Source: JAWXVD01 sp044425705
Lineage (GTDB): Bacteria > Bacillota > Clostridia > Lachnospirales > Lachnospiraceae
Length of the DNA stretch: 64,000 nt
NCBI GenBank assembly: GCA_044425705.1
Contig: JAWXVD010000006.1
Span: forward strand, 1-64,000
Direction of reading: 5' to 3'
This document shows positions 9,277 through 18,372 of the stretch, in pieces (the first letter of the stretch is position 1; every line of letters begins with the position of its first letter). A model generated the notes under the pieces. That model made no database searches. It was not told the DNA's origin and was given only the letters and a program-made list of their open reading frames with translations. The position numbers were made by a program, and so were the translations under genes.

Positions 9277-9408
9277 TGTAAAAAGGGTATAGACCAAATT
9301 ATTTTATTTATATTTGAATTTTAAAATGAAGTATTAATAATCTTATATTAGAATCGGATACGCAAATCAGATTTTTCAGCAAAAGGTCGCTTCGAAATGG
9401 AGGAAAGC

Positions 9409-10707
9409 ATGAAAAGAAATATCATGTACGAATTGATAAAATGGAAAAAAAGTGATGACAGAAAACCTTTGATTATTAGAGGTGCTAGGCAAGTTGGAAA
9501 AACTTGGATAATGAAAGAGTTTGGTCATTCATATTACAATAATTATGTTTATTTTAATTTCGATGAAGAACAAGAATTATCATCTATTTTTGATACCAAC
9601 AAAAATCCTCATAGGATTATAGAATTATTAGGATTACTATGGGGAGAGAAAATTGAGCCAGAACACACATTGATTATTTTTGATGAAATACAGGAATGTT
9701 CGTCTGCATTAAATGCACTAAAATATTTCAAAGAAAAAGCAAATGAATATCATGTTATAGCTGCTGGAAGTCTATTAGGAACGTTATTAGCGCAACCAAA
9801 ATCTTACCCTGTTGGTATGGTAAACCTACTTACTATGTATCCCTTGAAATATGATGAATTTTTAGCGGCTACAGATTCTTCATTATATCAATATTATTTA
9901 CAAATAGAAAAGAATAGTGTAATAGAAGAGATATTTCATATAAAATTACTTGAAATATATCAGTATTACTTAATTATAGGTGGTATGCCCGAGTGTGTTG
10001 ATAATTGGATTAAATACAAAGATCCTTTAAAAATCCAGCAAATTCAAAAAGAATTAATTAGTATTTATGAAAATGATTTTGCAAAACATAATGGTAGAGT
10101 AAATAGTGGAAGAATTCTGATGGTATTTCGAAGTATTGTTTCACAATTAGCAAAAGAAAATGGTAAGTTTGTCTATGGACTTATAAGAGAAGGTGCTAGA
10201 GCAAGAGAGTATGAAGAGGCAATCGAATGGCTTGTTACAGCTGGGATTATTAATAGGGTATATAATGTATCGAAACCAGAACATCCATTGGCAGCACATG
10301 ATAAGCTGAATTTTTTTAAATTATATTTATTTGATACAGGATTATTAAAGCAAATGGCAGGTGTTGACAATGCGGCTATTCTAATTAAATCAGATTTTCA
10401 ATTCAAAGGACCGCTAACAGAAAACTTTGTACTACAGCAATTAAAAGGTAAATATGATTCGGAAGTACATTATTATGCAAATAACCAAAATGAAATAGAT
10501 TATTTAATTCAAGATGGATTAGATATCATACCACTTGAGGTGAAGGCTGGTGAAAATAAATCAGCAAATAGTTTTAAAAATTATATAAAATACTATCAAC
10601 CGCGAGAAGCAATTAGATTTTCAAAAATGAATTATAAAAGAGACGGTGAATTTATGAATATACCATTATACTTATCTGCTAAAGTAGAGATTTTTTTACA
10701 AAAATAG
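9409..10707 (+). CDS. AAA family ATPase with DUF4143 C-terminal domain
   Basis: This 432-residue protein has Walker A GARQVGKT near residue 25 and Walker B LIIFDEIQE (AAA_14). A DUF4143 region follows, with a PD-(D/E)XK-like stretch (NEIDYLIQDG, then IPLEVKAG). These proteins are common in anaerobes and are often accessory or mobile; their cellular role is not established. The ATG at 9409 is chosen over 9397 because GGAGG at 9399-9403 precedes it. The four-repeat array upstream suggests dedicated regulation. Confidence 0.85.
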   Translation: MKRNIMYELIKWKKSDDRKPLIIRGARQVGKTWIMKEFGHSYYNNYVYFNFDEEQELSSIFDTNKNPHRIIELLGLLWGEKIEPEHTLIIFDEIQECSSALNALKYFKEKANEYHVIAAGSLLGTLLAQPKSYPVGMVNLLTMYPLKYDEFLAATDSSLYQYYLQIEKNSVIEEIFHIKLLEIYQYYLIIGGMPECVDNWIKYKDPLKIQQIQKELISIYENDFAKHNGRVNSGRILMVFRSIVSQLAKENGKFVYGLIREGARAREYEEAIEWLVTAGIINRVYNVSKPEHPLAAHDKLNFFKLYLFDTGLLKQMAGVDNAAILIKSDFQFKGPLTENFVLQQLKGKYDSEVHYYANNQNEIDYLIQDGLDIIPLEVKAGENKSANSFKNYIKYYQPREAIRFSKMNYKRDGEFMNIPLYLSAKVEIFLQK

Positions 10708-10717
10708 GAGAATGCAT

Positions 10718-11605
10718 ATGTACGAATTGATACAAGTAGGGAAAAGAACATATTATATTAATTGTCCAGCTAAAATTGGAATTTATAAGATAAACGATAC
10801 AGAGGTATGCTTGATTGACAGTGGAAATGATAAGGAAGCGGGAAAGAAAATACTGAAAATTCTAGCAGCTAATCAATGGACATTAAAGATGATAATTAAC
10901 ACTCATTCTCATGCAGACCATATTGGAGGGAATTGCCTATTACAGCAAAGAACTCATTGTGAAATTTATACAGTAGGTATTGAATCAGCCTTTACTAGCT
11001 TTCCTATCTTGGAATCTTCCTTTTTATATGGTGGTTATCCATGTAAGGAATTGAGAAACAAATTTCTCTGCGCACAGCCAAGTAATGTAAAGATTTTAAC
11101 AAAAGAGGTGTTGCCGGAAGGGATGGAAACGATTGAAATAAAGGGACACTCCTTGGATATGATAGGACTTAAAACAGAAGATAGTATATGGTTCTTAGCA
11201 GATGCATTAACAAGTGAAGCAACTATTGAAAAATACCATGTACCATTTCTTTACGATGTAGAATCATATATTGAAACATTACATATGATTGAAAATTTAG
11301 AAGGTGACCTTTTCATACCCTCACATGCAGAACCTGTGGAAGATATTTCAGCTCTAGTTAGAATTAATTTAGAACAAGTACAACAACTGGTTGGGCTTTT
11401 ATTGGAAATTTGTAAAAATGAGATAGCATTTGATGATATTTTGCAAACAGTTTTTGGACATTATCAATTAAAGATGGACTTTAGTCAACATGTGCTTGTA
11501 GGAAGCACCATAAGTTCCTATCTAGCTTATATGCATGAACAAAAAATGCTAGATGTAGTATTTATAGATGAAAAGCTTTGCTGGAAAACAAATTTCTTCG
11601 ATTAG
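10718..11605 (+). CDS. Metallo-beta-lactamase fold hydrolase
   Basis: This 295-residue protein carries the metal-binding motif HSHADH and later metal-ligand candidates (IKGHSLD, LADAL, IPSHAEP). It is a general hydrolase of the glyoxalase II/beta-lactamase fold; the substrate cannot be read from sequence. AGGAG at 10706-10710 sits 7 nt before the ATG at 10718, so the ATG at 10712 is rejected. It lies 10 nt after the ATPase gene and may be co-transcribed with it. Confidence 0.85.
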   Translation: MYELIQVGKRTYYINCPAKIGIYKINDTEVCLIDSGNDKEAGKKILKILAANQWTLKMIINTHSHADHIGGNCLLQQRTHCEIYTVGIESAFTSFPILESSFLYGGYPCKELRNKFLCAQPSNVKILTKEVLPEGMETIEIKGHSLDMIGLKTEDSIWFLADALTSEATIEKYHVPFLYDVESYIETLHMIENLEGDLFIPSHAEPVEDISALVRINLEQVQQLVGLLLEICKNEIAFDDILQTVFGHYQLKMDFSQHVLVGSTISSYLAYMHEQKMLDVVFIDEKLCWKTNFFD

Positions 11606-11681
11606 AAATTTGTCTCTATCGATAAAATCCTTTCATAAATGAAAGGGCTGCAAGTTGTAAGATTAAGAGAAAGTGACGGTT

Positions 11682-13466
11682 ATGATGAGAGAGAAGTACA
11701 TAAAATTACAGTATAAAATCATGTTGTTTTTTACAATTGGTGTCATTATTCCTATGTTTTTAATTACCATAGCAACAGGGTATATTTATAAATTGAATTT
11801 AGAGAATTCTACCAATGAAAATTCAAGACTTTTGTCAGCACAAATTGAATCCAATATAGATACCTATTTAGATAATATTAGTCAAATTTCTATTACCCCA
11901 TATTATGATTCTTGGATACAAGATCAAATCAGTAGTATTACCATTGGCGGGAATGAATTTTATCAAAATGATACAGAAACAAATAAAATGATGAGTGATT
12001 TCTTATTTAACATGATGATACAAAATAAAGCCATTTGTTCTATTTTTGTAACTGATTTAGAGGGGAATATTATTTATGCTAAATCTAATGGTGGAGCAAT
12101 GCAGAGCCAAGTTGATTTCTTTAGCCCTTATATTCAAAACATGGAAAAAGAATATACAGTGATTCCTAGTCATCAACAGTCATATTTGAAACGATCAAAT
12201 CAGGAAGTGTTTAGTTATGTAAGAGTTTTGAAGGAAGTGACAACAAATACGCCAATTGGCTATATTGTATTAGACATGAAATCAAGTGCAATCAGTAATT
12301 TGATTAATAATATGGATAATAGTAGTGAAGATTATATTGCTATCTATTTAGAAGATAATAGTATTCTAAAAACAAATATTATGGATGATGAATTGGAAGA
12401 GAAAATTAGTGAACTTTACTTTCAACAGAACAATGATTCCGCAACAAATAGTATAATTGTAGATAATAATGAATATTTAATGAGTTATGCAGGAGTTAGT
12501 GACTATGGATTGACAGCAGTTATTTTTAGAGATAAAGAAAATGTTTTCAGTGTCATTAATAAAGTTGTTAGCATGACGCAACTTTTGATTGGTGTGATAT
12601 TATTTTTTGTATTAATAAATACTGTTTTGTTATCAAGAAAATTGACACATCCATTTAGTAGATTAACAAGCGCTATGAGTAAAGTAGAAAAAGGTGATTT
12701 CTCTGTTAGAGTAGAAAAAGGTAGTCCTGATGAGATCGGACAATTAATTGATTGCTTTAATACTATGTTGCTGCGTATTGATGATTTGATTGTGAGAGAG
12801 TATAAAATGGAATTGGAAGAAAAGCAGACAGAAATCAAAGCTTTACAAAATCAAATCAATCCTCATTTTTTATATAACACATTAGAGAGTATTACTATGA
12901 TGGCAGAAATTAACGAGGATTTAGAAGTGTCTCAAATGGTTGCAGATCTTGGTTCTTTCTTTCGATTTGTTATTTCTAAAAAGGGTGCACAAGTCACTTT
13001 GATGGAAGAGTTAGAATATGTGAAAACTTATATAAGAATTCAAAATGTTAGATATAGTGAAAGAATACACTTGACCATAGATTGTCCCAAAGAGTTAGAA
13101 AATATCAAAATTATGAAATTATGTATACAGCCACTAATAGAGAATTGTATACTCCATGGATATTTGCATGGAGAAGAGATGTTAATTGAAGTTTCAGTAA
13201 AAAAAGAAGAAAATCTTATGATTACAGTTCGCGATTATGGAGTTGGAGTGGATGAAGAAAAACTGCAAGAATTAATAGACCACATTGATGAAGCGGAAGA
13301 AAAAGAAAATAGTATAGGATTAAAAAATGTTCATAAAAGGTTAGTGTTAATGTATGGAGAGTACTCTGGTTTGCAATTTTCAAGTGTAAAAGGTAATGGA
13401 ATGAAGATTTGGTTTTCCATACCAGCTTTATTGGAGGATAGAGGAATAGAAACCCATATAAATTAG
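11682..13466 (+). CDS. YesM-type sensor histidine kinase
   Basis: The 594-residue membrane kinase has an N-terminal TM helix, an extracellular sensor of about 260 residues and a second TM helix (LLIGVILFFVLINTVLL). A HAMP segment follows, then a His_kinase motif NQINPHFLYNTLESI (phospho-acceptor His395) and an ATP-binding domain (IQPLIENCILHG, DYGVGVDEEKL). It pairs with the downstream AraC-type regulator. This kinase class typically senses extracellular sugars or their binding proteins, and the following genes make xylo-oligosaccharides the likely signal. An in-frame GTG at 11673 and ATG at 11685 are alternative starts. Confidence 0.9.
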   Translation: MMREKYIKLQYKIMLFFTIGVIIPMFLITIATGYIYKLNLENSTNENSRLLSAQIESNIDTYLDNISQISITPYYDSWIQDQISSITIGGNEFYQNDTETNKMMSDFLFNMMIQNKAICSIFVTDLEGNIIYAKSNGGAMQSQVDFFSPYIQNMEKEYTVIPSHQQSYLKRSNQEVFSYVRVLKEVTTNTPIGYIVLDMKSSAISNLINNMDNSSEDYIAIYLEDNSILKTNIMDDELEEKISELYFQQNNDSATNSIIVDNNEYLMSYAGVSDYGLTAVIFRDKENVFSVINKVVSMTQLLIGVILFFVLINTVLLSRKLTHPFSRLTSAMSKVEKGDFSVRVEKGSPDEIGQLIDCFNTMLLRIDDLIVREYKMELEEKQTEIKALQNQINPHFLYNTLESITMMAEINEDLEVSQMVADLGSFFRFVISKKGAQVTLMEELEYVKTYIRIQNVRYSERIHLTIDCPKELENIKIMKLCIQPLIENCILHGYLHGEEMLIEVSVKKEENLMITVRDYGVGVDEEKLQELIDHIDEAEEKENSIGLKNVHKRLVLMYGEYSGLQFSSVKGNGMKIWFSIPALLEDRGIETHIN

Positions 13467-13534
13467 AAACAGTAGAGTTTTTGCAAAACACGATAGAGTG
13501 TTAAATGATATTGCATAGGAAGAAGGGCTGTTAA

Positions 13535-15058
13535 ATGATTTCTTTAATGATAGTAGATGATGAGCAACTGATATTACGTGGTATAAGAAGTATTTTAAAA
13601 AGGGAAAATCATGGTTATATTTTAGTTGGAGAAGCAGAAAATGGTGAGCAGGCCATCGAATTAGCAAAACAGCTAGGGCCTGAAGTAATTATTACAGATA
13701 TTTGTATGCCAGGCATGGATGGACTAGCAATGATTCAAGAAATTAAGAAATTCCTACCCAATACTAAATTTATTGTGTTAAGTGGGTATGGTGAATTTGC
13801 GTATGCACAAGAAGCCGTAAGACTTGAGGTGAGTGATTATTTATTAAAACCCATTAATAGTAAAGGCTTATATGAAGTATTAGATAAAATAAGCAAAGCA
13901 CAATTGCAAGAGGGAAATAAAAAAAATCTTGAAAAAAATATGCGGATACATCAATGGCTAGGACGCTATCTTCTCCATAATGAAGAGGTTGCCTTACAAA
14001 ATTTACAGGAATTGTTGGGAATAAAGGAACATTTTATGTTTGAAATTTTGACTATAGAAGAAAAAAATTTATTAGATAGACAATCTTCTAGAGTGCAAGA
14101 ATGGGTAGAAAATTTTATTGTGAAGGAGAATTATGGTTTTGCCATTAATAGTAAAAACAGTATGATTTTGTTACTTTATGAAAAACAAGATTTTACGGTG
14201 AATCATACGAATCAGATTATATTGGAGAGGATTAAGGAAATATTTGATTGTGATGCTTATATTGATATGGCACTGACGAGAGATGTTATCACGCAACTTG
14301 CGGCAATGTACGATCAAGCAAATACATCGTTAACCATGAGATTCTATGAGGTGGAAAATAAACAAGTAAGGATTTGGGATGGTAACAATCTATGTGATTT
14401 ATCCATTGAAATGATTCAAGAAGACTATATGAAAGAATTGCTTTCAGGCTTAGAGCTAGGACAAAAAGAGTCATTTATGGAATCCATCAAACGTTTTATT
14501 CAACAATCGGAGAAAGTGCATGTAAACCCACATGATTTGACTAGATATTTGCATGGAATTGTTAGGATTTGTATTGTACAGTTGCAAACGAAAGGATATT
14601 TTCAAGCGGTGAATCAAGAAATCCTAGATGAACATATTGATTGTATAAATTTTTGTAAAAATAAAAATGATTTTTTGCAAAATGCAGAATATATCTTTGA
14701 CGAAATACTAGAACTAGCAAATAACAATAACAGTTCTACAGGTTCTAGAACCATAGTAGAGGTGAAAAAATATATTTTATCAAATTATAACAAGGATATT
14801 GGTTTAAATGAGGTTGCTGAGATTGTATATCTAAACCCTAAATATTTAAGTGAATTATTCAAAAAGGAAACGGGACAGACGTTTATAGCTTATTTAACTG
14901 TAATCAGAATGGAAAATGCTAAGAAATTATTGCAAAAGTTAGATTATAAAATTTATGAAGTAGCAGAAAATGTAGGTTATCAAAATCCTAAAACATTTGT
15001 GAAGGTATTTAAAAAATATACAGGTGTTACGCCACTTGAATTTAGAAATAGCAAATAA
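13535..15058 (+). CDS. YesN-type response regulator, AraC family
   Basis: This 507-residue protein has an N-terminal receiver domain with phospho-acceptor Asp55 (ITDICMPGMDG) and Lys in LLKPINSKG. A long linker follows, then a C-terminal AraC/XylS double helix-turn-helix (IGLNEVAEIVYLNPKYLSEL, VAENVGYQNPKTFVKVFKKY). It should be phosphorylated by the upstream kinase and activate the adjacent transporter and xylosidase genes. AGAAGGG precedes the ATG. Confidence 0.92.
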   Translation: MISLMIVDDEQLILRGIRSILKRENHGYILVGEAENGEQAIELAKQLGPEVIITDICMPGMDGLAMIQEIKKFLPNTKFIVLSGYGEFAYAQEAVRLEVSDYLLKPINSKGLYEVLDKISKAQLQEGNKKNLEKNMRIHQWLGRYLLHNEEVALQNLQELLGIKEHFMFEILTIEEKNLLDRQSSRVQEWVENFIVKENYGFAINSKNSMILLLYEKQDFTVNHTNQIILERIKEIFDCDAYIDMALTRDVITQLAAMYDQANTSLTMRFYEVENKQVRIWDGNNLCDLSIEMIQEDYMKELLSGLELGQKESFMESIKRFIQQSEKVHVNPHDLTRYLHGIVRICIVQLQTKGYFQAVNQEILDEHIDCINFCKNKNDFLQNAEYIFDEILELANNNNSSTGSRTIVEVKKYILSNYNKDIGLNEVAEIVYLNPKYLSELFKKETGQTFIAYLTVIRMENAKKLLQKLDYKIYEVAENVGYQNPKTFVKVFKKYTGVTPLEFRNSK

Positions 15059-15094
15059 AATGGAAAAAGGTTACTAAATATGGAAATAGATACC

Positions 15095-15123
15095 TTGTTG
15101 TAAAAAAGTCTTTTTTTTATAAT
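15095..15123 (+). promoter_or_regulatory. Promoter for the xylo-oligosaccharide transport operon
   Basis: TTGTTG (15095-15100), a 17-bp spacer and a perfect TATAAT (15118-15123). The weak -35 fits dependence on an AraC-type activator. Confidence 0.6.
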
Positions 15124-15173
15124 GTATTTATAACTTATTCATAAAGAATTAGAGAGAAAGGGAAGGTATTATA

Positions 15174-16505
15174 ATGAAAAGACGTTTTTTAAGTGTTTTA
15201 TTAGCAGCAACAATGGTAGCAAGTTTATTTTCAGGATGTGGAATTACAACTACAGATTCTACAACTGAGGTAGCAGAAGAGGTAGTAGAAGAAGCAGTAG
15301 TGGAAGAAGTGGCAGAAGAAGCAGTGGAAGAAGCTTCTGAAGGAGAACAAATTACACTTACATACATGGGTTGGTTAGATAATAATGAAGATGCACTTCG
15401 TGCAGTAGCTGATTTATATGAAGCAGCAAATCCTAATGTAACTATTGAAATTGAATTATTAGAATCAGATCAATACGAAACAGTATACATGGCTCGTATG
15501 GCTTCTGGAGAAGCAGCAGACTTAATGTCTATTCGTTATCAAGCAGCAGATAAAGAAAATTATGCAGCTGGTGATTATGTAGTAGATTTAAGTGGAGAAG
15601 TTGCTTGTTCTTACATGAATGAAGGTTTAGATCAAATCAATGCTTATGAAGGTGTGATTCAAGGTCTTCCAGTAGCGGCTGACTGTTGGGGTGTTTGGTA
15701 TAACGAAGATATCTTGGCTGAATTAGGATTAGAAATTCCTTCTACAATCGGTGAATTTATGGATGCTTGTCAAGCTGCTAAAGATGCAGGTTATACACCA
15801 ATTGCTAACGGTTTACAAGATGGATGGACAGCTTGGATGACATTATGGACATTATGGGGCAAAGCTGGTGAAGAAGATATTACATTATTCGAAAACTTCC
15901 AAGTTGGCGATGCTACACTTTCTGATGTAGAAGCAGTAGCTTGGGCTTATGAACAAGCGAAAGAATATTATGACTTAGGATACTATCCTGACAATGTACT
16001 TGGTACATCACAAGACAGTGCAGTAGAAATGTGGTATAACGGAGAAGCTCTTTTCTGTCCTAACGGAACATTCTTCTTACCAGAAGTTGAAGCAGCAAAT
16101 CCAGATTTCTCATATGGATTCATGAAACAACCATACAATGAAGAAGAACAAGATGATATCTGTGCACAAGGTGGATTTACATTCTCTATCGCAGCATATA
16201 AAGGTGGAGCAAATGAAGAAGCAGCAGTTGACTTTATCAATTTCTTCTTTACACCAGAAAACTATCAAGTATATGTTGACGTATCAGAAACAATTGGAAC
16301 TACTGTACAAGGAACATCAGGTGGTGATTCAGATGCAGCCTTAGATATCAATGCAGCAATCACATCTATGAATGCTAACTTACATCCAGGTGATGCACAA
16401 CAAGTTGCATTAGACGGATTAGCAGCAGTATTCGCAGGCGTTATGACTCCAGAAGAAGTAGTAGCAGAAATGGATCAAGAATTATTGAATTCTTTAACAA
16501 AATAA
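15174..16505 (+). CDS. Sugar ABC transporter solute-binding lipoprotein (xylo-oligosaccharide type)
   Basis: The 443-residue protein has a signal peptide and a lipobox (LFSGC). A strikingly acidic, low-complexity Val/Glu/Ala linker covers about residues 35-60, ahead of a CUT1 binding domain (TLTYMGWLDNNEDALRAV). The linker probably tethers the domain off the membrane. The gene follows the two-component regulator and precedes two permeases and GH39/GH43 enzymes. A xylo-oligosaccharide ligand is inferred from that context. Confidence 0.9.
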   Translation: MKRRFLSVLLAATMVASLFSGCGITTTDSTTEVAEEVVEEAVVEEVAEEAVEEASEGEQITLTYMGWLDNNEDALRAVADLYEAANPNVTIEIELLESDQYETVYMARMASGEAADLMSIRYQAADKENYAAGDYVVDLSGEVACSYMNEGLDQINAYEGVIQGLPVAADCWGVWYNEDILAELGLEIPSTIGEFMDACQAAKDAGYTPIANGLQDGWTAWMTLWTLWGKAGEEDITLFENFQVGDATLSDVEAVAWAYEQAKEYYDLGYYPDNVLGTSQDSAVEMWYNGEALFCPNGTFFLPEVEAANPDFSYGFMKQPYNEEEQDDICAQGGFTFSIAAYKGGANEEAAVDFINFFFTPENYQVYVDVSETIGTTVQGTSGGDSDAALDINAAITSMNANLHPGDAQQVALDGLAAVFAGVMTPEEVVAEMDQELLNSLTK

Positions 16506-16518
16506 TTTAGATTTGAAA

Positions 16519-16549
16519 AAAGGGAAATCCAATCCTTGGATTTCCCTTT
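16519..16549 (+). terminator. Perfect 14-bp hairpin after the binding-protein gene
   Basis: AAAGGGAAATCCAA (16519-16532) pairs exactly with 16536-16549 across a 3-nt loop. No separate T-tract follows, so it probably stabilises the binding-protein mRNA end or attenuates weakly. Confidence 0.65.
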
Positions 16550-16577
16550 AAAAAATTGAGAAGAAGGATAGGTGAAA

Positions 16578-17459
16578 ATGATGCGAAAAAAAAATACTTT
16601 CTCATATAAACCGTACCTTATGTTAGCTCCAGGGAGTATCTTGTTTTTTATCTTTTTTATTATCCCAGTAGTGACAACATTTGTATATGGATTTACGGAT
16701 TATGATGGGTTTCAACAAAATTTGAATTTTGTTGGTTTTAGAAACTATGTTTATTTATTTACCACAGACAAATATTTTTGGCAGTCAATTAAAAATAATA
16801 TGATTTTAACATTATGTTACAATATATTTGGTCTGCTTATTTCTTTGTCTCTCGCCTTATTATTAAATAATATTAAAGGAAAAAATATCTTCCGTACATT
16901 CTTTTTTGTACCAGTAGTAATGAGTACTGTTGCAGTAGGATATATGTGGAAATATATGTACGCACCTTCAAACGGTGTCATTAGCAATATACTTTCATTA
17001 TTTGGTGCAGATGCTATTGATTTTCTTGGAAATTACAAGATTGCATTATTTTCAGTTATATTTGTAGACATCTGGAAGGGTCAAGGAAATAATATGATTC
17101 TTCTCTTAGCAGGTTTACAGACAATTTCCAATGAATTGTATGAAGCAGCAAATATTGATGGTGCAAATTTATGGCAAAAAATAAGATATATTACATTGCC
17201 GTTGTTATCACCACAAATTTCTTTGGTAGTATTACTTACCACAATCGGTTGTATCAAATCATTCGATTTAACTTACGTAATGACCCAAGGTGGACCGTTC
17301 CATACAACGGAATTGATGACAATTAGAATTTTTGATGAAGCATTTGGAAGTTCCTCACATTACTATGGTTATGCTTCCGCAGAGGCCACGGTATTGTTTA
17401 TCTTTGTATTGATTATTTCATTGATACAGTTGAAAATGAATAAGAAGGGAGAAGAATAG
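16578..17459 (+). CDS. Sugar ABC transporter permease (MalF type)
   Basis: This 293-residue membrane protein has six predicted helices and the EAA loop YEAANIDGANLWQKIRYITL. AAGGA lies 9 nt before the ATG at 16578; an upstream in-frame GTG at 16572 is too close to the ribosome site. Its stop overlaps the GTG start of the next permease by one base, which indicates translational coupling. Confidence 0.9.
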   Translation: MMRKKNTFSYKPYLMLAPGSILFFIFFIIPVVTTFVYGFTDYDGFQQNLNFVGFRNYVYLFTTDKYFWQSIKNNMILTLCYNIFGLLISLSLALLLNNIKGKNIFRTFFFVPVVMSTVAVGYMWKYMYAPSNGVISNILSLFGADAIDFLGNYKIALFSVIFVDIWKGQGNNMILLLAGLQTISNELYEAANIDGANLWQKIRYITLPLLSPQISLVVLLTTIGCIKSFDLTYVMTQGGPFHTTELMTIRIFDEAFGSSSHYYGYASAEATVLFIFVLIISLIQLKMNKKGEE

Positions 17460-18292
17460 TGACGAAAAAACATAAAAAAATATTGCTTGTCATTGGTTAT
17501 TGTGTACTAGCGATCATTGCGTTTTTGTACGTATTTCCAATCATTATTGTATTATTAAATTCATTTAAAACTTCTTCTGAAATTAGAACATCAGGCTTGG
17601 GATTTCCAGAAAACATCTATCTAGGAAACTATATCACAGCTTGGGAAGCTGGCAATTTTGGTAAGGCTATGATTAATAGTATTGTTATCACAGGATTGAG
17701 TTTAGTATTTATATACTTTTTAAATGTTCTTTCAGCATATCCATTTGCAAGAATGAAATTTACAGGAAAAGGGGCTTTATACATGATATTTTTGAGTGGA
17801 ATCATGTTTCCTATTCAAATGGCCATTATTCCCTTGTTTAAAATCATTACAAATCTTGGATTGGTAAATAATCCTCTAGGGTTAGTGTTTGTATATACAG
17901 CATTTTCTATGCCAATGGGAATCTTGATTATTTCTAATTTCATTAGGGCGATGCCTATTGAATTGGAAGAAGCGGCAAGTATAGATGGTTGCGGTACGGT
18001 AAGATTGTTATATCAAATTATTTTGCCAATCGTAAAGCCAGCGGTAGCCACAGTGCTTATTATCAATGCCATAAGTATTTGGAATGATTTATTATTGCCA
18101 ATTATTGTATTAACAACGAAAGACGCTAAGACTATGCCAGCAGGATTAATGTATTTTTCGGGACAATATTCTACCCAATGGGAATATGTAACAGCTGCTG
18201 TTATGATCATTAGTGCACCAATGGTTATTTTCTATCTGTTTATGCAGAAACATATCGTCAATGGTTTGGCGGCAGGTGCAGTGAAGAGTTAG
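17459..18292 (+). CDS. Sugar ABC transporter permease (MalG type)
   Basis: This 277-residue protein starts at a GTG that overlaps the preceding TAG. It has the EAA loop EEAASIDGCGTVRLLYQIIL and the MalG-like end NGLAAGAVKS. GGGAGAAGAA upstream serves as the ribosome site. It is the partner subunit of the preceding MalF-type permease. No ATPase is encoded nearby. Confidence 0.9.
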   Translation: MTKKHKKILLVIGYCVLAIIAFLYVFPIIIVLLNSFKTSSEIRTSGLGFPENIYLGNYITAWEAGNFGKAMINSIVITGLSLVFIYFLNVLSAYPFARMKFTGKGALYMIFLSGIMFPIQMAIIPLFKIITNLGLVNNPLGLVFVYTAFSMPMGILIISNFIRAMPIELEEAASIDGCGTVRLLYQIILPIVKPAVATVLIINAISIWNDLLLPIIVLTTKDAKTMPAGLMYFSGQYSTQWEYVTAAVMIISAPMVIFYLFMQKHIVNGLAAGAVKS

Positions 18293-18308
18293 TTAAAAAA
18301 ATATTTGT

Positions 18309-18345
18309 AATCCTACATAAAATCAAGGGTGTTTTGTGTAGGATT
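18309..18345 (+). other. 14-bp hairpin between permease and GH39 genes
   Basis: AATCCTACATAAAA (18309-18322) pairs with 18332-18345 with one G-U pair. It lacks a T-tract and overlaps the leader of the GH39 gene, so it is more likely a processing or stability element than a terminator. Confidence 0.5.
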
Positions 18346-18372
18346 ATATTAATGATAGGAGAAGAGGAAAAT

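Noticed and set aside
12503..12838. Minus-strand open frames within the histidine kinase and other long genes
   Set aside because: They lack ribosome sites, have unnatural composition, and lie opposite confidently assigned genes.
15280..15345. Acidic GAAGTAG-type repeats as a tandem-repeat locus
   Set aside because: They encode the Glu/Val/Ala linker of a lipoprotein, a common feature in this protein class, and are not precise tandem units.
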